A program made the translations under genes and the position numbers. The notes below the pieces were generated by a model, which made no database searches, was not told the DNA's origin, and saw only the letters and a list, made by a program, of their open reading frames with translations. A stretch of 64,000 bases of DNA from Paenibacillus campinasensis (GTDB lineage: Bacteria > Bacillota > Bacilli > Paenibacillales > Paenibacillaceae), in contig NZ_NPBY01000030.1 of NCBI RefSeq assembly GCF_002272015.1, positions 186,001 through 250,000 of the forward strand, in the 5' to 3' direction. Position 1 is the first letter of the stretch; every line of letters begins with the position of its first letter. This document shows, piece after piece, positions 9,041 to 17,218 of the stretch.

Positions 9041-9090
9041 AGAGCGATCTGTCCTGCGGCATCTAGCCGCCACAACAGATCGCTCTTTTC
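9041..9090 (+). terminator. Intrinsic terminator after the LLM gene
   Basis: Arms AGAGCGATCTGT (9041-9052) and ACAGATCGCTCT (9075-9086) pair perfectly, with an inner GCGGC/GCCGC pairing and a TTTT tract. AAAAA precedes the left arm, so it can also serve the minus-strand gene that ends at 9165. Confidence 0.85.
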
Positions 9091-9164
9091 GTACTTCACA
9101 GCTGCCAATAAGCTCGTCCTATACAGGAGTGATGACAGGGCGAGAAGAATCTATAGCCTCGCAG

Positions 9165-9800
9165 TTAAACGGCCTCCAGTTCGGCCTGCGTCAGCTCGCG
9201 CAGCTTCTCCACCGTCATCCGCTCCACAAAACGGGAATACTTCTCCTTCTTCTTGCCGGCTTCCTGATATACCGAGATCAGCCGCCGAATGACAGGAACC
9301 AGCTGCCGGGAGGATAGCCCGGAATGCAGCTGCTTGGCAATACCGGCCTTGAGCCCACGCGGTTCACCGCCGACATAGATGTCATAACCCTCCCGAATCT
9401 TCACGACGGCAATATCCTTAAGCAAAGGTTCGCTTGTCCCGAGCCCGCATCCGGCGTACCCAATCTTGAGCGGATTCGGTACGGGATGATCTGCGATGGC
9501 CTCATCCAGCATCAGGGCAACATCCAGTCCGGAATCCTCAGCCCCTCGGCAAAAGTTGCAGGTGATCAGACTTTTGGATACAAAGCCTGCCGGATGAATT
9601 TGCAGCCCCGTCTCCTTAAGCTGCACCTCCACCTCCTCGATCCGTTCTTCGTCCATCTCCACGTACAGCTGCTTAAATGTGGTCAGCTCGATGCGGGCGT
9701 TCTCTCCCACAATGGAGCCCAGCACGGCCAGCTGCTCCGGCTTGAACAGCGTTCCGCCGACCTCAAATCCCGGCGTTACCGCAAATTTTCGCATAGCCAC
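9165..9800 (-). CDS. Nitrite/sulfite reductase-like half protein
   Basis: A 211-aa protein resembling one ferredoxin-like plus 4Fe-4S/siroheme repeat of nitrite and sulfite reductases. Residues 1-75 match the ferredoxin-like half domain (IELTTFKQLYVEM). The cluster region has LITCNFCRGAED and IGYAGCGLGTSE. In full reductases the ligands are C-x5-C and C-x3-C; here only three cysteines are visible and the place of the last one, which bridges cluster and siroheme, is threonine. The GTG at 9800 lies 9 nt from GGGAG; an ATG two codons later is possible. Full-length NirB is encoded at 21985-24441, so this is a paralogous short form, possibly a redox or siroheme-related protein of unknown role. Confidence 0.7.
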   Translation of the reverse strand: MAMRKFAVTPGFEVGGTLFKPEQLAVLGSIVGENARIELTTFKQLYVEMDEERIEEVEVQLKETGLQIHPAGFVSKSLITCNFCRGAEDSGLDVALMLDEAIADHPVPNPLKIGYAGCGLGTSEPLLKDIAVVKIREGYDIYVGGEPRGLKAGIAKQLHSGLSSRQLVPVIRRLISVYQEAGKKKEKYSRFVERMTVEKLRELTQAELEAV

Positions 9801-9982
9801 TTCTTCTCACTCCCATTTCAACGTTCAAGCTTGCCCCATTCTGTATTCCGGCCAAATGATTATCCCCCGGACCACTTGCCTTAACCGTCAGCGCCTTCGG
9901 CTTCTCATGACTCTCCTACCATCCGCTTTCAGGCCACCCCGCTTGTTCCGGGCGGTGCGATACGTTCATACGAAGGTGTGCA

Positions 9983-12418
9983 TTATACCTTCATTCGCTG
10001 CAGGCGGAGCGCATTCAGCACCACCGATACGGAGCTTAGTGCCATCGCCGCCCCGGCAACCCAGGGTGCAAGAAGCCCGATGGCGGCAATCGGGATGCCG
10101 AGCGAGTTGTAGGCCAGCGCCCAGAACAGGTTCTGCCGGATATTGCCCATCGTCCGGCGGCTCATATAGATGGCATCCGGAATGCTGCCCAGATCGCCCT
10201 TCATCAAGGTGACGTCTGCCGCCTCCATGGCGACATCCGTGCCTGTGCCAATCGCCATGCCGATATCGGCCACTGCAAGCGCCGGAGCATCGTTGATGCC
10301 GTCGCCGACCATCGCCACCTTCCGGCCTTGCTGCTGCAGCTTTTTCACCTCATCCGCCTTGCCTTCGGGAAGAACCTCTGCCCGCACCTGATCGATTCCG
10401 GCCTGTGCAGCAATCGCCTGAGCGGTGCGTTCATTGTCGCCGGTAATCATAATGACCTCGATCCCCATCTGCTTCAAGCGCGCCACCGCCGCCTGCGATG
10501 TCTCCTTGATCGTATCGGCCACTGCAACCAGTCCGGCATATTTGCCATCGACAGCCACCAGCATGGCCGTTTTGCCCGCTGACTCCAGCTCGGACATGCG
10601 GCCCAGCGCGGGTTCCACGGAGACATGCTTCGCGGCCATCAGCCTTCTTGTTCCGGCCAGCACCTCTCTCCCGTCGACGACCGCACGGATGCCGTGACCC
10701 GGAATCGCTTCAAATTGCTCTGCTTGCGGCAGCTGCACCCCCGCGGCCTCAACTCCGGCCACGATCGCCTCGGCAAGCGGATGCTCCGAGCCTTTCTCCG
10801 CAGCCCCTGTCAAACGGAGGAATGCCAACTCCTCCATGCCGTATGGCTCCACGTCGGTCAGCTCCGGAGTTCCTTTCGTCACCGTTCCCGTTTTGTCCAG
10901 AATGACGGTATCGATCTTATGCGTCGCCTCCAGATGCTCGCCGCCCTTGAACAACACACCGAATTCGGCGGCCCGGCCGGAGCCGGCCATGATCGAGGTC
11001 GGTGTGGCCAGGCCCAGCGCACAAGGGCACGCAATCACGAGAATGGCAATCGCGATCTCCAGCGCGTGGGCAAAGTCGCCCGGCGCAGCCCAGAAATACC
11101 ATACGATAAAGGCAAGCACGGCAATGCCGACAACAATCGGTACGAAGATGCCCGAGATCACGTCCGCGATCCGCTGAATCGGCGCTTTAGAGCCTTGGGC
11201 CTCCTCCACCACCTTGATAATTTGAGCCAGGGCGGTCTCTTTGCCAATCTTGGTGGCCGTAAACGTCAGTCGCCCATTCTTGTTCATGGTCGCCCCGATC
11301 ACCGTGTCCCCGGCTTTCTTCTCCACCGGTATGCTTTCACCTGTCAGCATGGACTCATCCACAGCCGACATGCCGTCCACGACCCGGCCGTCCACCGGAA
11401 TTTTCTCGCCGGGCTTCACGATGACCGTATCGCCAACCAGCACCTGTTCCACCGGAATCGTCATTTCCTGGCCGTCCCGGACGACCAGCGCCGTCTTCGC
11501 TTGAAGCCCCATCAACGCTTTAATCGCTTCCGAGGTCCGTCCCTTCGCCAGCGATTCAAACAGCTTGCCCAGAATGACCAGCGTGATCAGGATGGCACTT
11601 GTCTCGTAGTACATCGCCGGCCCATGATGGGCTGAAGCGCCCGCCATTGCCCAATCCAGCGTCAAATACAGGCTATAGAAATACGCCGCCGATGTCCCGA
11701 GCGCGATCAGCACATCCATATTGGCGCTAAGGTTCCGAAGCGCCTTGTAGGCGCCGACGTAAAACTGCTTGCCGATATAGAACTGGACCGGAGTGGCCAG
11801 CGCCAGCTGGAACCATGGGTTCATGAACAAGTCCGGCATCCAGATCCAGGAGGTGAAGGAGAAATGCGCAACCATCGCCCATAGCAGCGGCAGCGACAAC
11901 ACGGCAGACAGAATGAACTTCCGCTTCTGCATAGTCATCGCCTGCTCCCGGTGATCCTGCCGCCCTTCAGCCTCCTGCTTCGGCACGGCCTGATAGCCGA
12001 GTTTCTCCACACGCTGCTGGATATCCTGGAGTGACACCTCCGCCGGATTATATTCCACCCGAGCCGTCTCCATGGCATAATTGACGGTGGCCTCCTGCAC
12101 GCCCGGCATCCGGTTGACCACCTTCTCGATCTTCACGGCGCAGGCTGCGCAGTACATGCCTGCCAGCTGCAGATCCGCCGTTTCCTTGGCAGTGCCGTAC
12201 CCGAGCTTCTCGATCTTCTCTTCCATCTGCTGTACCGTCACAACCCCCGGATCATATACGACCGCTGCTTTCTCCAAGGCAAAATTAACGCTGGCCTCCT
12301 GCACCCCTTCCATACGGGAGAGCCCCTTCTCAATCCGGTTCGCACAAGCGGCACATGTCATGCCGGTAAGCTGCAGCGATGTCTTCTTATAATCCTTGTC
12401 GGCTGCATCTGTTCCCAT
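9983..12418 (-). CDS. copA: Copper-exporting P-type ATPase
   Basis: Cu(I)-translocating P1B-type ATPase of 811 aa in the cytoplasmic membrane. Two N-terminal heavy-metal domains carry GMTCAACAN and GMYCAACAV. The core has the actuator TGES loop, the membrane CPC motif in [12 protein letters not shown], the phosphorylation site DKTGT, the SEHPL motif, and [10 protein letters not shown]. The last helices contain the YN and MxxSS elements of Cu(I) ATPases. It removes cytoplasmic copper delivered by CopZ, whose gene lies 31 bp upstream on the same strand. A CsoR operator overlaps the copZ promoter and should control both. Length and motifs are complete. Confidence 0.97.
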   Translation of the reverse strand: MGTDAADKDYKKTSLQLTGMTCAACANRIEKGLSRMEGVQEASVNFALEKAAVVYDPGVVTVQQMEEKIEKLGYGTAKETADLQLAGMYCAACAVKIEKVVNRMPGVQEATVNYAMETARVEYNPAEVSLQDIQQRVEKLGYQAVPKQEAEGRQDHREQAMTMQKRKFILSAVLSLPLLWAMVAHFSFTSWIWMPDLFMNPWFQLALATPVQFYIGKQFYVGAYKALRNLSANMDVLIALGTSAAYFYSLYLTLDWAMAGASAHHGPAMYYETSAILITLVILGKLFESLAKGRTSEAIKALMGLQAKTALVVRDGQEMTIPVEQVLVGDTVIVKPGEKIPVDGRVVDGMSAVDESMLTGESIPVEKKAGDTVIGATMNKNGRLTFTATKIGKETALAQIIKVVEEAQGSKAPIQRIADVISGIFVPIVVGIAVLAFIVWYFWAAPGDFAHALEIAIAILVIACPCALGLATPTSIMAGSGRAAEFGVLFKGGEHLEATHKIDTVILDKTGTVTKGTPELTDVEPYGMEELAFLRLTGAAEKGSEHPLAEAIVAGVEAAGVQLPQAEQFEAIPGHGIRAVVDGREVLAGTRRLMAAKHVSVEPALGRMSELESAGKTAMLVAVDGKYAGLVAVADTIKETSQAAVARLKQMGIEVIMITGDNERTAQAIAAQAGIDQVRAEVLPEGKADEVKKLQQQGRKVAMVGDGINDAPALAVADIGMAIGTGTDVAMEAADVTLMKGDLGSIPDAIYMSRRTMGNIRQNLFWALAYNSLGIPIAAIGLLAPWVAGAAMALSSVSVVLNALRLQRMKV

Positions 12419-12449
12419 GCCGATTCACCCCATTTCTTCGCTGTTGTCG

Positions 12450-12656
12450 TTAACGCACGGTATAGCCTTGCTCCTCGATAACGTTCTTGATCGTATCCAG
12501 ATTGATCTTATCCGGGTCATATTGTATGGAGACCGTCCCTGTCGCCAAATCAACCGTGCCTTGTACATGGTTTGCCTTCAACGCGCCCTCAACCGAGCTC
12601 ACACAATGGCTGCACGACATGCCCTCTACCCTGATTGTTGCCTGTTCCACCGTCAA
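12450..12656 (-). CDS. copZ: Copper chaperone
   Basis: Single heavy-metal-associated domain of 68 aa with the copper-binding loop GMSCSHC near residue 13 and the usual beta-alpha-beta-beta-alpha-beta length. It carries Cu(I) to CopA. The start codon follows a GGAGG ribosome binding site. It is the first gene of the copZA operon, with a promoter and CsoR operator 35-64 bp upstream. Confidence 0.95.
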   Translation of the reverse strand: MTVEQATIRVEGMSCSHCVSSVEGALKANHVQGTVDLATGTVSIQYDPDKINLDTIKNVIEEQGYTVR

Positions 12657-12690
12657 TCCCTCCTCTTTTTCTAATTTTGTTGTTGAATTT

Positions 12691-12720
12691 AGAATACCCC
12701 CCTACCCTATATTTCGTCAA
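12691..12720 (-). promoter_or_regulatory. copZA promoter with embedded CsoR operator
   Basis: On the minus strand TTGACG (12715-12720) and TATTCT (12691-12696) stand 18 bp apart. The G-rich 17-mer ATAGGGTAGGGGGGTAT (12694-12710) fills the spacer and the -10. The same motif with two changes lies upstream of csoR at 13384-13400, so both are read as CsoR operators that release CsoR when copper is bound. Confidence 0.75.
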
Positions 12721-12825
12721 TGAATTTTTCATACTTGGGCTGAAAACAACGATGCCCGCTGCTACAGACCAAGAAATAACCTCCAATCACCACCGTACGC
12801 TGCCGGGACGTTTCTAGCCCAATCT

Positions 12826-12849
12826 CAAGTCCGCCCATATGCGGACTTG
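12826..12849. repeat. Inverted repeat between csoR and copZ
   Basis: Perfect 9-bp arms CAAGTCCGC and GCGGACTTG around a 6-nt loop. There is no T-run, so it is a hairpin or RNA processing element rather than a classical terminator. Confidence 0.5.
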
Positions 12850-12868
12850 AAGGAATCCATCCTGCGCT

Positions 12869-12922
12869 GCCGGTTCTGTGTTCCTTCCCATGCGCTGAAC
12901 GAAGGCTGCCCACAGAACCGGC
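12869..12922 (-). repeat. Long inverted repeat downstream of csoR
   Basis: Perfect 12-bp arms GCCGGTTCTGTG (12869-12880) and CACAGAACCGGC (12911-12922) enclose a 30-nt loop just after the csoR stop. Without a T-run, it may weaken read-through from csoR to copZ or protect the transcript end. Confidence 0.5.
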
Positions 12923-12958
12923 TTCAGCCCGCGCGGCAGGCTGGAAGCCAGCCTTTGT

Positions 12959-13279
12959 TTATTTCATCAATTTGTTCATCGTCGTTAACAGTTCCGTGAT
13001 GACTTCCTCGTCACCCTCCTGCAGCCGCTCTACCACACAGCTTTTCATATGGTGCTCCAGCAGCAGCTTGCTGACCCCGTTCAAGGCCGACTGTATGGAG
13101 GAAATCTGGTTCAGAACATCGTCACAATACGTATCCTTCTCGATCAGGCCCTTCACACCGCGAATCTGGCCTTCAATCCGGTTCAATCTGCTGATCAGAT
13201 TGTTCTTCGTCTTCTCGGAATGGTGACTCTTCCGCTCACTTGTTACCGCGCACTCATGTGTATGGCTCTCTGTTGACAT
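12959..13279 (-). CDS. csoR: Copper-sensing transcriptional repressor
   Basis: CsoR/RcnR-family repressor of 106 aa. It is an all-alpha DNA-binding protein with the RLNRIEGQIRGVKGLIE helix and the Cu(I) ligands Cys52 (TYCDD), His77 and Cys81 (EHHMKSC), the full C-H-C set of copper-type CsoR. A His-rich N-terminal tail (SHTHEC, SHHSEK) is present. Copper binding is expected to release it from the two G-rich operators at 12694-12710 and 13384-13400. It lies upstream of copZA in the same direction, 302 bp away, so csoR and copZA have separate promoters under the same repressor. Confidence 0.95.
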   Translation of the reverse strand: MSTESHTHECAVTSERKSHHSEKTKNNLISRLNRIEGQIRGVKGLIEKDTYCDDVLNQISSIQSALNGVSKLLLEHHMKSCVVERLQEGDEEVITELLTTMNKLMK

Positions 13280-13383
13280 TCCCTTTCCCCCTTGGTCCTT
13301 GGCTTGGCATCGGCCTCGATTATCAATTCAGCAGCACAACAACCGATGATGCCGTCCCGTTCTTGTTATCTCTAGTATATCAT

Positions 13384-13400
13384 ATAGCCCCCCACCCTAT
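13384..13400 (-). promoter_or_regulatory. CsoR operator upstream of csoR
   Basis: The minus strand reads ATAGGGTGGGGGGCTAT, identical at 15 of 17 positions to the copZA operator. It lies just upstream of a TATACT -10-like element, indicating autoregulation. Confidence 0.7.
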
Positions 13401-13517
13401 AAGAGTGGATCGCCATCATTTTTTGTCATTTGTTCCGTTGTCATTGGTTCCCTTTCTCAATGGTCAGGTTCATTCGATATGCTTCAGATCACGCAGTATT
13501 CATTCCCTCCTCGGAAT

Positions 13518-13531
13518 GTAAAACGCTTTAA
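13518..13531 (+). promoter_or_regulatory. cre-like site upstream of the hexuronate operon
   Basis: A sequence with the core AAAACGCTTT lies directly before the 44-bp palindrome. It keeps the central CG and flanking A/T halves of a CcpA cre site but matches only about 11 of 14 consensus positions. Catabolite repression of hexuronate genes would be expected. Confidence 0.4.
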
Positions 13532-13534
13532 AAT

Positions 13535-13578
13535 TTTTGTTCCATACTACCATACAAGTATGGTAGTATGGAACAAAA
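13535..13578 (+). promoter_or_regulatory. 44-bp perfect palindrome, probable GntR operator
   Basis: Two 21-bp arms (13535-13555 and 13558-13578) are exact reverse complements around a 2-bp centre; the inner part reads CCATACTACCATAC and its mirror. It ends 1 bp before the AGGAGGTG ribosome binding site of the regulator gene. Within each arm TACTACCATAC has a second, smaller repeat. The likely role is autoregulation and control of uxuA by the GntR protein; the RNA hairpin would also hide translation initiation. Confidence 0.75.
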
Positions 13579-13592
13579 TAGGAGGTGATGTC

Positions 13593-14270
13593 ATGGTTGA
13601 ATCCTGGCGGTCACAACCGGGCTCAGCGGGGAACAACGTCTATTCCCGTCTCAAGCAGCAAATTGTCAGCTTGGAGCTGCCTCCCGGAACCGCTTTATCC
13701 GAGAAGGAGGTTTCGCTTGCCTTCGAAGTTAGCCGCACGCCGGTTCGGGAGAGCTTCGTTCGGCTCGCCCAGGAAGATCTCGTCGTCGTCCTTCCGCAGC
13801 GGGGCACGCGAGTGTCGCTCATTGACCCGGACCTGGTAGAGGAAGCCCGGTTCATGCGCGAGCAGCTCGAGAAGGCCGTCGTCCGGCTCGCCTGCGCCGA
13901 GTTCCCGGCGGAGCGATTGGCCGAGCTGGATGCCAATCTGTCCGCTCAGAAGCATAGCATCGAGAAGCATGACGGCCGTGAAATGTTCGAGCTTGATGAG
14001 GCTTTTCACCGGATTCTATTCGAGGGCTGCCGCAAGCAGGGAACGTGGAGCGTGCTGCAGCAGATGAATGCCCATCTGAACCGGAGCCGGATGCTGTGGT
14101 TGTCCACCGATCCGCACTGGGGTCAGCTGTATGAACAGCACCGTGAAATTACGGAGGCTATCCGGCGGCAGGATGCCGATACGGCCGAACAGGTGATGCA
14201 GCATCATCTCAGCCTCATGATCTCTAATCTGACCGTGCTTCGAGAGAAGCATCCCGATTATTTTAAATGA
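13593..14270 (+). CDS. GntR family regulator, FCD subfamily (UxuR-like)
   Basis: Transcription factor of 225 aa. Residues 10-80 form a winged helix with VYSRLKQQIVSLELPPGTALSEKEV and SRTPVRESFVRL, the GntR signature; the C-terminal part is a helical FCD ligand domain with the metal-binding His pattern (DEAFHRILFEG, LYEQHREI, MQHHLSLM). The ATG at 13593 follows AGGAGGTG at 6 nt; the open frame reaches 38 codons further upstream, through the palindrome, and this extension is not expected to be translated. The next two genes degrade mannonate/fructuronate, so a hexuronate or its intermediate is the probable inducer. Confidence 0.9.
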   Translation: MVESWRSQPGSAGNNVYSRLKQQIVSLELPPGTALSEKEVSLAFEVSRTPVRESFVRLAQEDLVVVLPQRGTRVSLIDPDLVEEARFMREQLEKAVVRLACAEFPAERLAELDANLSAQKHSIEKHDGREMFELDEAFHRILFEGCRKQGTWSVLQQMNAHLNRSRMLWLSTDPHWGQLYEQHREITEAIRRQDADTAEQVMQHHLSLMISNLTVLREKHPDYFK

Positions 14271-14368
14271 CGTATTTTGAATTGCCTTCCGGAAACAAGG
14301 AAGATATATAATCTTTACTTAACTTCAGGCTGTATACATCTTTATCCTGTTAAAGGCGGTGGACAATT

Positions 14369-15442
14369 TTGCGTATGGTATTCAGATGGTTCGGCGAGGG
14401 CAACGATACTGTCACGCTGGATCAGATCAGACAAATCCCCGGGGTAGAAGGCATTGTATGGGCGCTTCATGACATACCGGCCGGGGATGAATGGCCGCTG
14501 GCACGCATCGAGGAGGTTCGGGATCAAGCCAAGCGCTACGGACTTCATATCGAGGTTGTGGAAAGCGTCAATGTGCATGAGGACATCAAGCTCGGGCTTC
14601 CGTCACGGGACCAGTACATCGAGAATTACATCCGTACGATCGAGAAGCTGGCCAAGGTCGGCGTCAAGGTCATCTGCTACAATTTCATGCCTGTATTTGA
14701 CTGGGCGCGCACCGAGCTGTTCAAGGAAATGGAGGATGGATCAACCTCCCTCTTCTTCGAAAAATCCAGAATCGACGGCATTGACCCGATGGACCTCGTC
14801 CGAAACATCAGCGAGAACAGCGCGCTGACGATGCCGGGCTGGGAGCCCGAGCGGCTGATGCATCTTACCTCCCTGTTCGAGGCCTATCGCGGCGTAACCG
14901 CCGACGATCTGTGGCGCAATCTGGACTATTTTCTACAGGCCGTCATTCCGGTTGCGGAGCAAAACGGCATCCGCATGGCGATTCATCCGGATGATCCGCC
15001 TTGGTCGATCTTCGGGCTGCCCCGCATCATTACGGGACAAGAGAATCTCCGCAGATTTCTGAGCCTGTACGATAGCCCGGCCAACAGCATCACCCTGTGC
15101 AGCGGCTCCCTCGGAGCCAATCCGGACAATGACATCATCTCCATGATTCATGAATTCCATGACCGCATCCCGTTCACGCATATCCGGAATGTGCGCGTGT
15201 ATGAGAACGGCGACTTCATTGAAACCTCTCATCGGACACAGGACGGAACCGTCGATATTTCCGGCATCGTCAGGGCGTATCATGAGAACGGCTTTTCCGG
15301 CTATTGCAGACCGGATCACGGACGCCATCTGTGGGGCGAAAAGTGCAGACCAGGCTACGGCCTGTATGACCGTGCCCTCGGCATCATGTACTTGTGGGGC
15401 CTGTGGGACGCCTACCGCAGGAATGAATCCGCTGTGAAATAA
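14369..15442 (+). CDS. uxuA: Mannonate dehydratase
   Basis: Cytoplasmic enzyme of 357 aa that converts D-mannonate to 2-keto-3-deoxygluconate in hexuronate catabolism. It has the family N-terminus MxMxFRWFG, the motif VICYNFMPVFDWART, the metal-binding region MAIHPDDPPW and the C-terminal RPDHGRHLWGE. Translation probably starts at the TTG at 14369, since that reproduces the conserved N-terminus; an ATG lies two codons later. It follows the GntR gene by 98 bp and precedes the SDR gene by 12 bp, forming one operon. Confidence 0.95.
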   Translation: MRMVFRWFGEGNDTVTLDQIRQIPGVEGIVWALHDIPAGDEWPLARIEEVRDQAKRYGLHIEVVESVNVHEDIKLGLPSRDQYIENYIRTIEKLAKVGVKVICYNFMPVFDWARTELFKEMEDGSTSLFFEKSRIDGIDPMDLVRNISENSALTMPGWEPERLMHLTSLFEAYRGVTADDLWRNLDYFLQAVIPVAEQNGIRMAIHPDDPPWSIFGLPRIITGQENLRRFLSLYDSPANSITLCSGSLGANPDNDIISMIHEFHDRIPFTHIRNVRVYENGDFIETSHRTQDGTVDISGIVRAYHENGFSGYCRPDHGRHLWGEKCRPGYGLYDRALGIMYLWGLWDAYRRNESAVK

Positions 15443-15454
15443 GGAGGAATCACA

Positions 15455-16441
15455 ATGAGTTTGCATGAACAAACATCAGGTCCGGCCCATCACGCAGATG
15501 ACGGGCGCGAACCTTCCGCAGGAGCGCACCATGTCAGCCCAGATCAGGGAGGCGCAGGCAGCCATGCCGGCCTTGCTGAGCAGGAGGCTCCCGCTCTCCC
15601 GCTGCACCCGTCGCTAGCCGGCAAAACCGCCGTCATTACCGGCGGCTCCGGCGTCTTATGCCGTGCGATGGCGCTTGAACTGGGGCGGCAGGGTGTGAGC
15701 GTCGCGGTGCTGAATCGCACCGTAGAGAAAGGCCAGCAGGTCGCCGATGAGATCAAGACCGCTGGCGGCAAAGCGATTGCGGTCGCTTGTGATGTCACCG
15801 ATGTGAACAGCGTCCGGCAGGCGCAGGCCGCGGTTCTCGAGGCCTTCGGCCCCTGCGACATTCTGATCAACGGAGCTGGCGGCAACCGCAAGGATGCCAA
15901 CACCACCCATGAGATTTTCCGGCCGGAGGATATGGGGCAGCCGGATGTCACCACCTTTTTCGGACTGAGCATTTCCGGGTTCCGCGACGTGTTCGACCTG
16001 AATTTTATCGGCACGATGATCCCGACCCAGATATTTGCCGAAAGCATGGTGGACCGCCCGGGAGCAGTCGTCCTGAACATCTCCTCCATGAGCGCGCCAA
16101 GCCCGATGACCAAGGTTCCGGCCTACAGCGCAGCCAAAGCAGCGATCAACAACTTCACACAGTGGCTCGCTGTTCATCTGGCGGAATCCGGCATTCGCGT
16201 CAATGCGATCGCACCGGGATTTTTCCTGACCGAGCAGAACCGCGACCTGCTTCTTCAGCCGGACGGATCACTGACAGACCGCTCCCGCAAAATCATCACC
16301 CACACCCCGATGAGACGGTTCGGTGTTCCCACCGATCTGCTCGGCACGCTGCTGTGGCTGGTCGATAACGATACGTCCGGCTTTGTGACCGGCACGGTCA
16401 TTCCGGTTGATGGCGGTTTCATGGCCTATTCGGGGGTATAG
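15455..16441 (+). CDS. SDR oxidoreductase, probable D-fructuronate reductase (UxuB/YjmF-like)
   Basis: Short-chain dehydrogenase of 328 aa, likely the NAD(H)-dependent step between fructuronate and mannonate. The nucleotide-binding turn is [11 protein letters not shown], the NAG motif is INGAGGN, and the catalytic set is NISSMSA with YSAAK. The C-terminus ends with [10 protein letters not shown]. It follows uxuA by 12 bp with AGGAGG at the start, so it belongs to the operon. The first about 50 residues, rich in His, Gly, Ala and Pro, precede the normal SDR start ([12 protein letters not shown]) and look like a disordered extension. Confidence 0.85.
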   Translation: MSLHEQTSGPAHHADDGREPSAGAHHVSPDQGGAGSHAGLAEQEAPALPLHPSLAGKTAVITGGSGVLCRAMALELGRQGVSVAVLNRTVEKGQQVADEIKTAGGKAIAVACDVTDVNSVRQAQAAVLEAFGPCDILINGAGGNRKDANTTHEIFRPEDMGQPDVTTFFGLSISGFRDVFDLNFIGTMIPTQIFAESMVDRPGAVVLNISSMSAPSPMTKVPAYSAAKAAINNFTQWLAVHLAESGIRVNAIAPGFFLTEQNRDLLLQPDGSLTDRSRKIITHTPMRRFGVPTDLLGTLLWLVDNDTSGFVTGTVIPVDGGFMAYSGV

Positions 16442-16462
16442 CGCTAGAGCTGCTTTTGGCCG

Positions 16463-16843
16463 CTACTGCTTCCGTAAGTAGACGTAGATCGTTAGCGGAG
16501 CAAAAATACCGAGCAGCAGCAGGCCGACCCCGAGGCCTGCCGCCTTATCGGCAGCACTCGCCGTGCCGTGAAGCAGTCCCCGCGTCAAGCTCACGGCCAC
16601 GCTGATCGGATTCCAGTCAATCGCCATCATAAGACCGCTCGGCATCGTCGAGGTGTCAACAAGCACATTGCTGGCGAACAGGAGCGGATAGACCACCATC
16701 ATGCTTGTGCCCGATACCGTCTCCGGCCGTCTGACCGTATTGCCGACAAACGCGAATACCCAGCTCGTGCAATAAGCGAAAAGGAGGACGTAGATCAGTG
16801 CAGCTACCGCACCCGGGATGCCGACTTCCGGACGAAATCCGAG
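16463..16843 (-). pseudogene. ABC-2 type transporter permease, 3' remnant
   Basis: About 125 codons of the C-terminal half of an ABC-2 (daunorubicin-resistance type) permease remain, with four hydrophobic helices and segments such as VRRPETVSGTSMMVVYP and FASNVLVDTSTMP. No N-terminal half, no start codon with a ribosome binding site and no ATPase gene are present. The frame begins abruptly where the regulator remnant ends, so a deletion removed the 5' part along with the intervening DNA. Confidence 0.8.
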
Positions 16844-17093
16844 TGCGAGTATAGATGACCGACAAATCGTCAACCGAGAAGTGCTGCCTCGTCAGATAAA
16901 ATCCATCCATCAGCTCAAATCCTCCGTCTGCGCCGGTGAATGATGCAACCGGAATACCGGCCTGATTAATCAACTCCACGTCACGGTAGACCGTGCGTAC
17001 CGATACTTCAAATTTGGCAGCCAATGTCGCTGCGGTCACCCGCTTCTTGGCCAGCAGTTCCAGCGTAATTCCAAGCAAACGATCCAGTCTCAC
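16844..17093 (-). pseudogene. YafY-type HTH/WYL regulator, 5' remnant
   Basis: The N-terminal about 80 residues of a YafY-family regulator are intact: RLDRLLGITLELL, the helix-turn-helix TAATLAAKFEVSVRTVYRDV, and GGFELMDGFYLTRQHFSVDD. The WYL ligand domain is absent; after SVIYT the frame runs into antisense of the ABC permease remnant and stops. The best start is the GTG at 17093, 7 nt after AAGGAGGG. A 12-bp inverted repeat upstream (17150-17180) may be its old operator. Confidence 0.8.
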
Positions 17094-17149
17094 GGGCATC
17101 CCTCCTTCGGTTGGTGAAGTGTGGGTCATCTGCTATCGATCCTAAACGA

Positions 17150-17180
17150 ATAATCCTGACAACAAGGCTGTCAGGATTAT
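17150..17180. promoter_or_regulatory. Inverted repeat, probable operator of the broken YafY regulator
   Basis: Perfect 12-bp arms ATAATCCTGACA and TGTCAGGATTAT around 7 nt. It sits 57 bp upstream of the remnant's GTG start and overlaps TATAAT-like sequence on both strands, which fits an operator-promoter, now probably without function. Confidence 0.5.
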
Positions 17181-17218
17181 AATCGGTCATAATTCATTTT
17201 TTCTTCGCTGTTCGTAAA

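Noticed and set aside
10625..11635. Long plus-strand open frame inside copA
   Set aside because: Low-complexity basic product and no ribosome binding site; copA is complete on the other strand.
12826..12922. The two hairpins between csoR and copZ as small RNA genes
   Set aside because: No promoter specific to them and no T-run; kept only as repeats.
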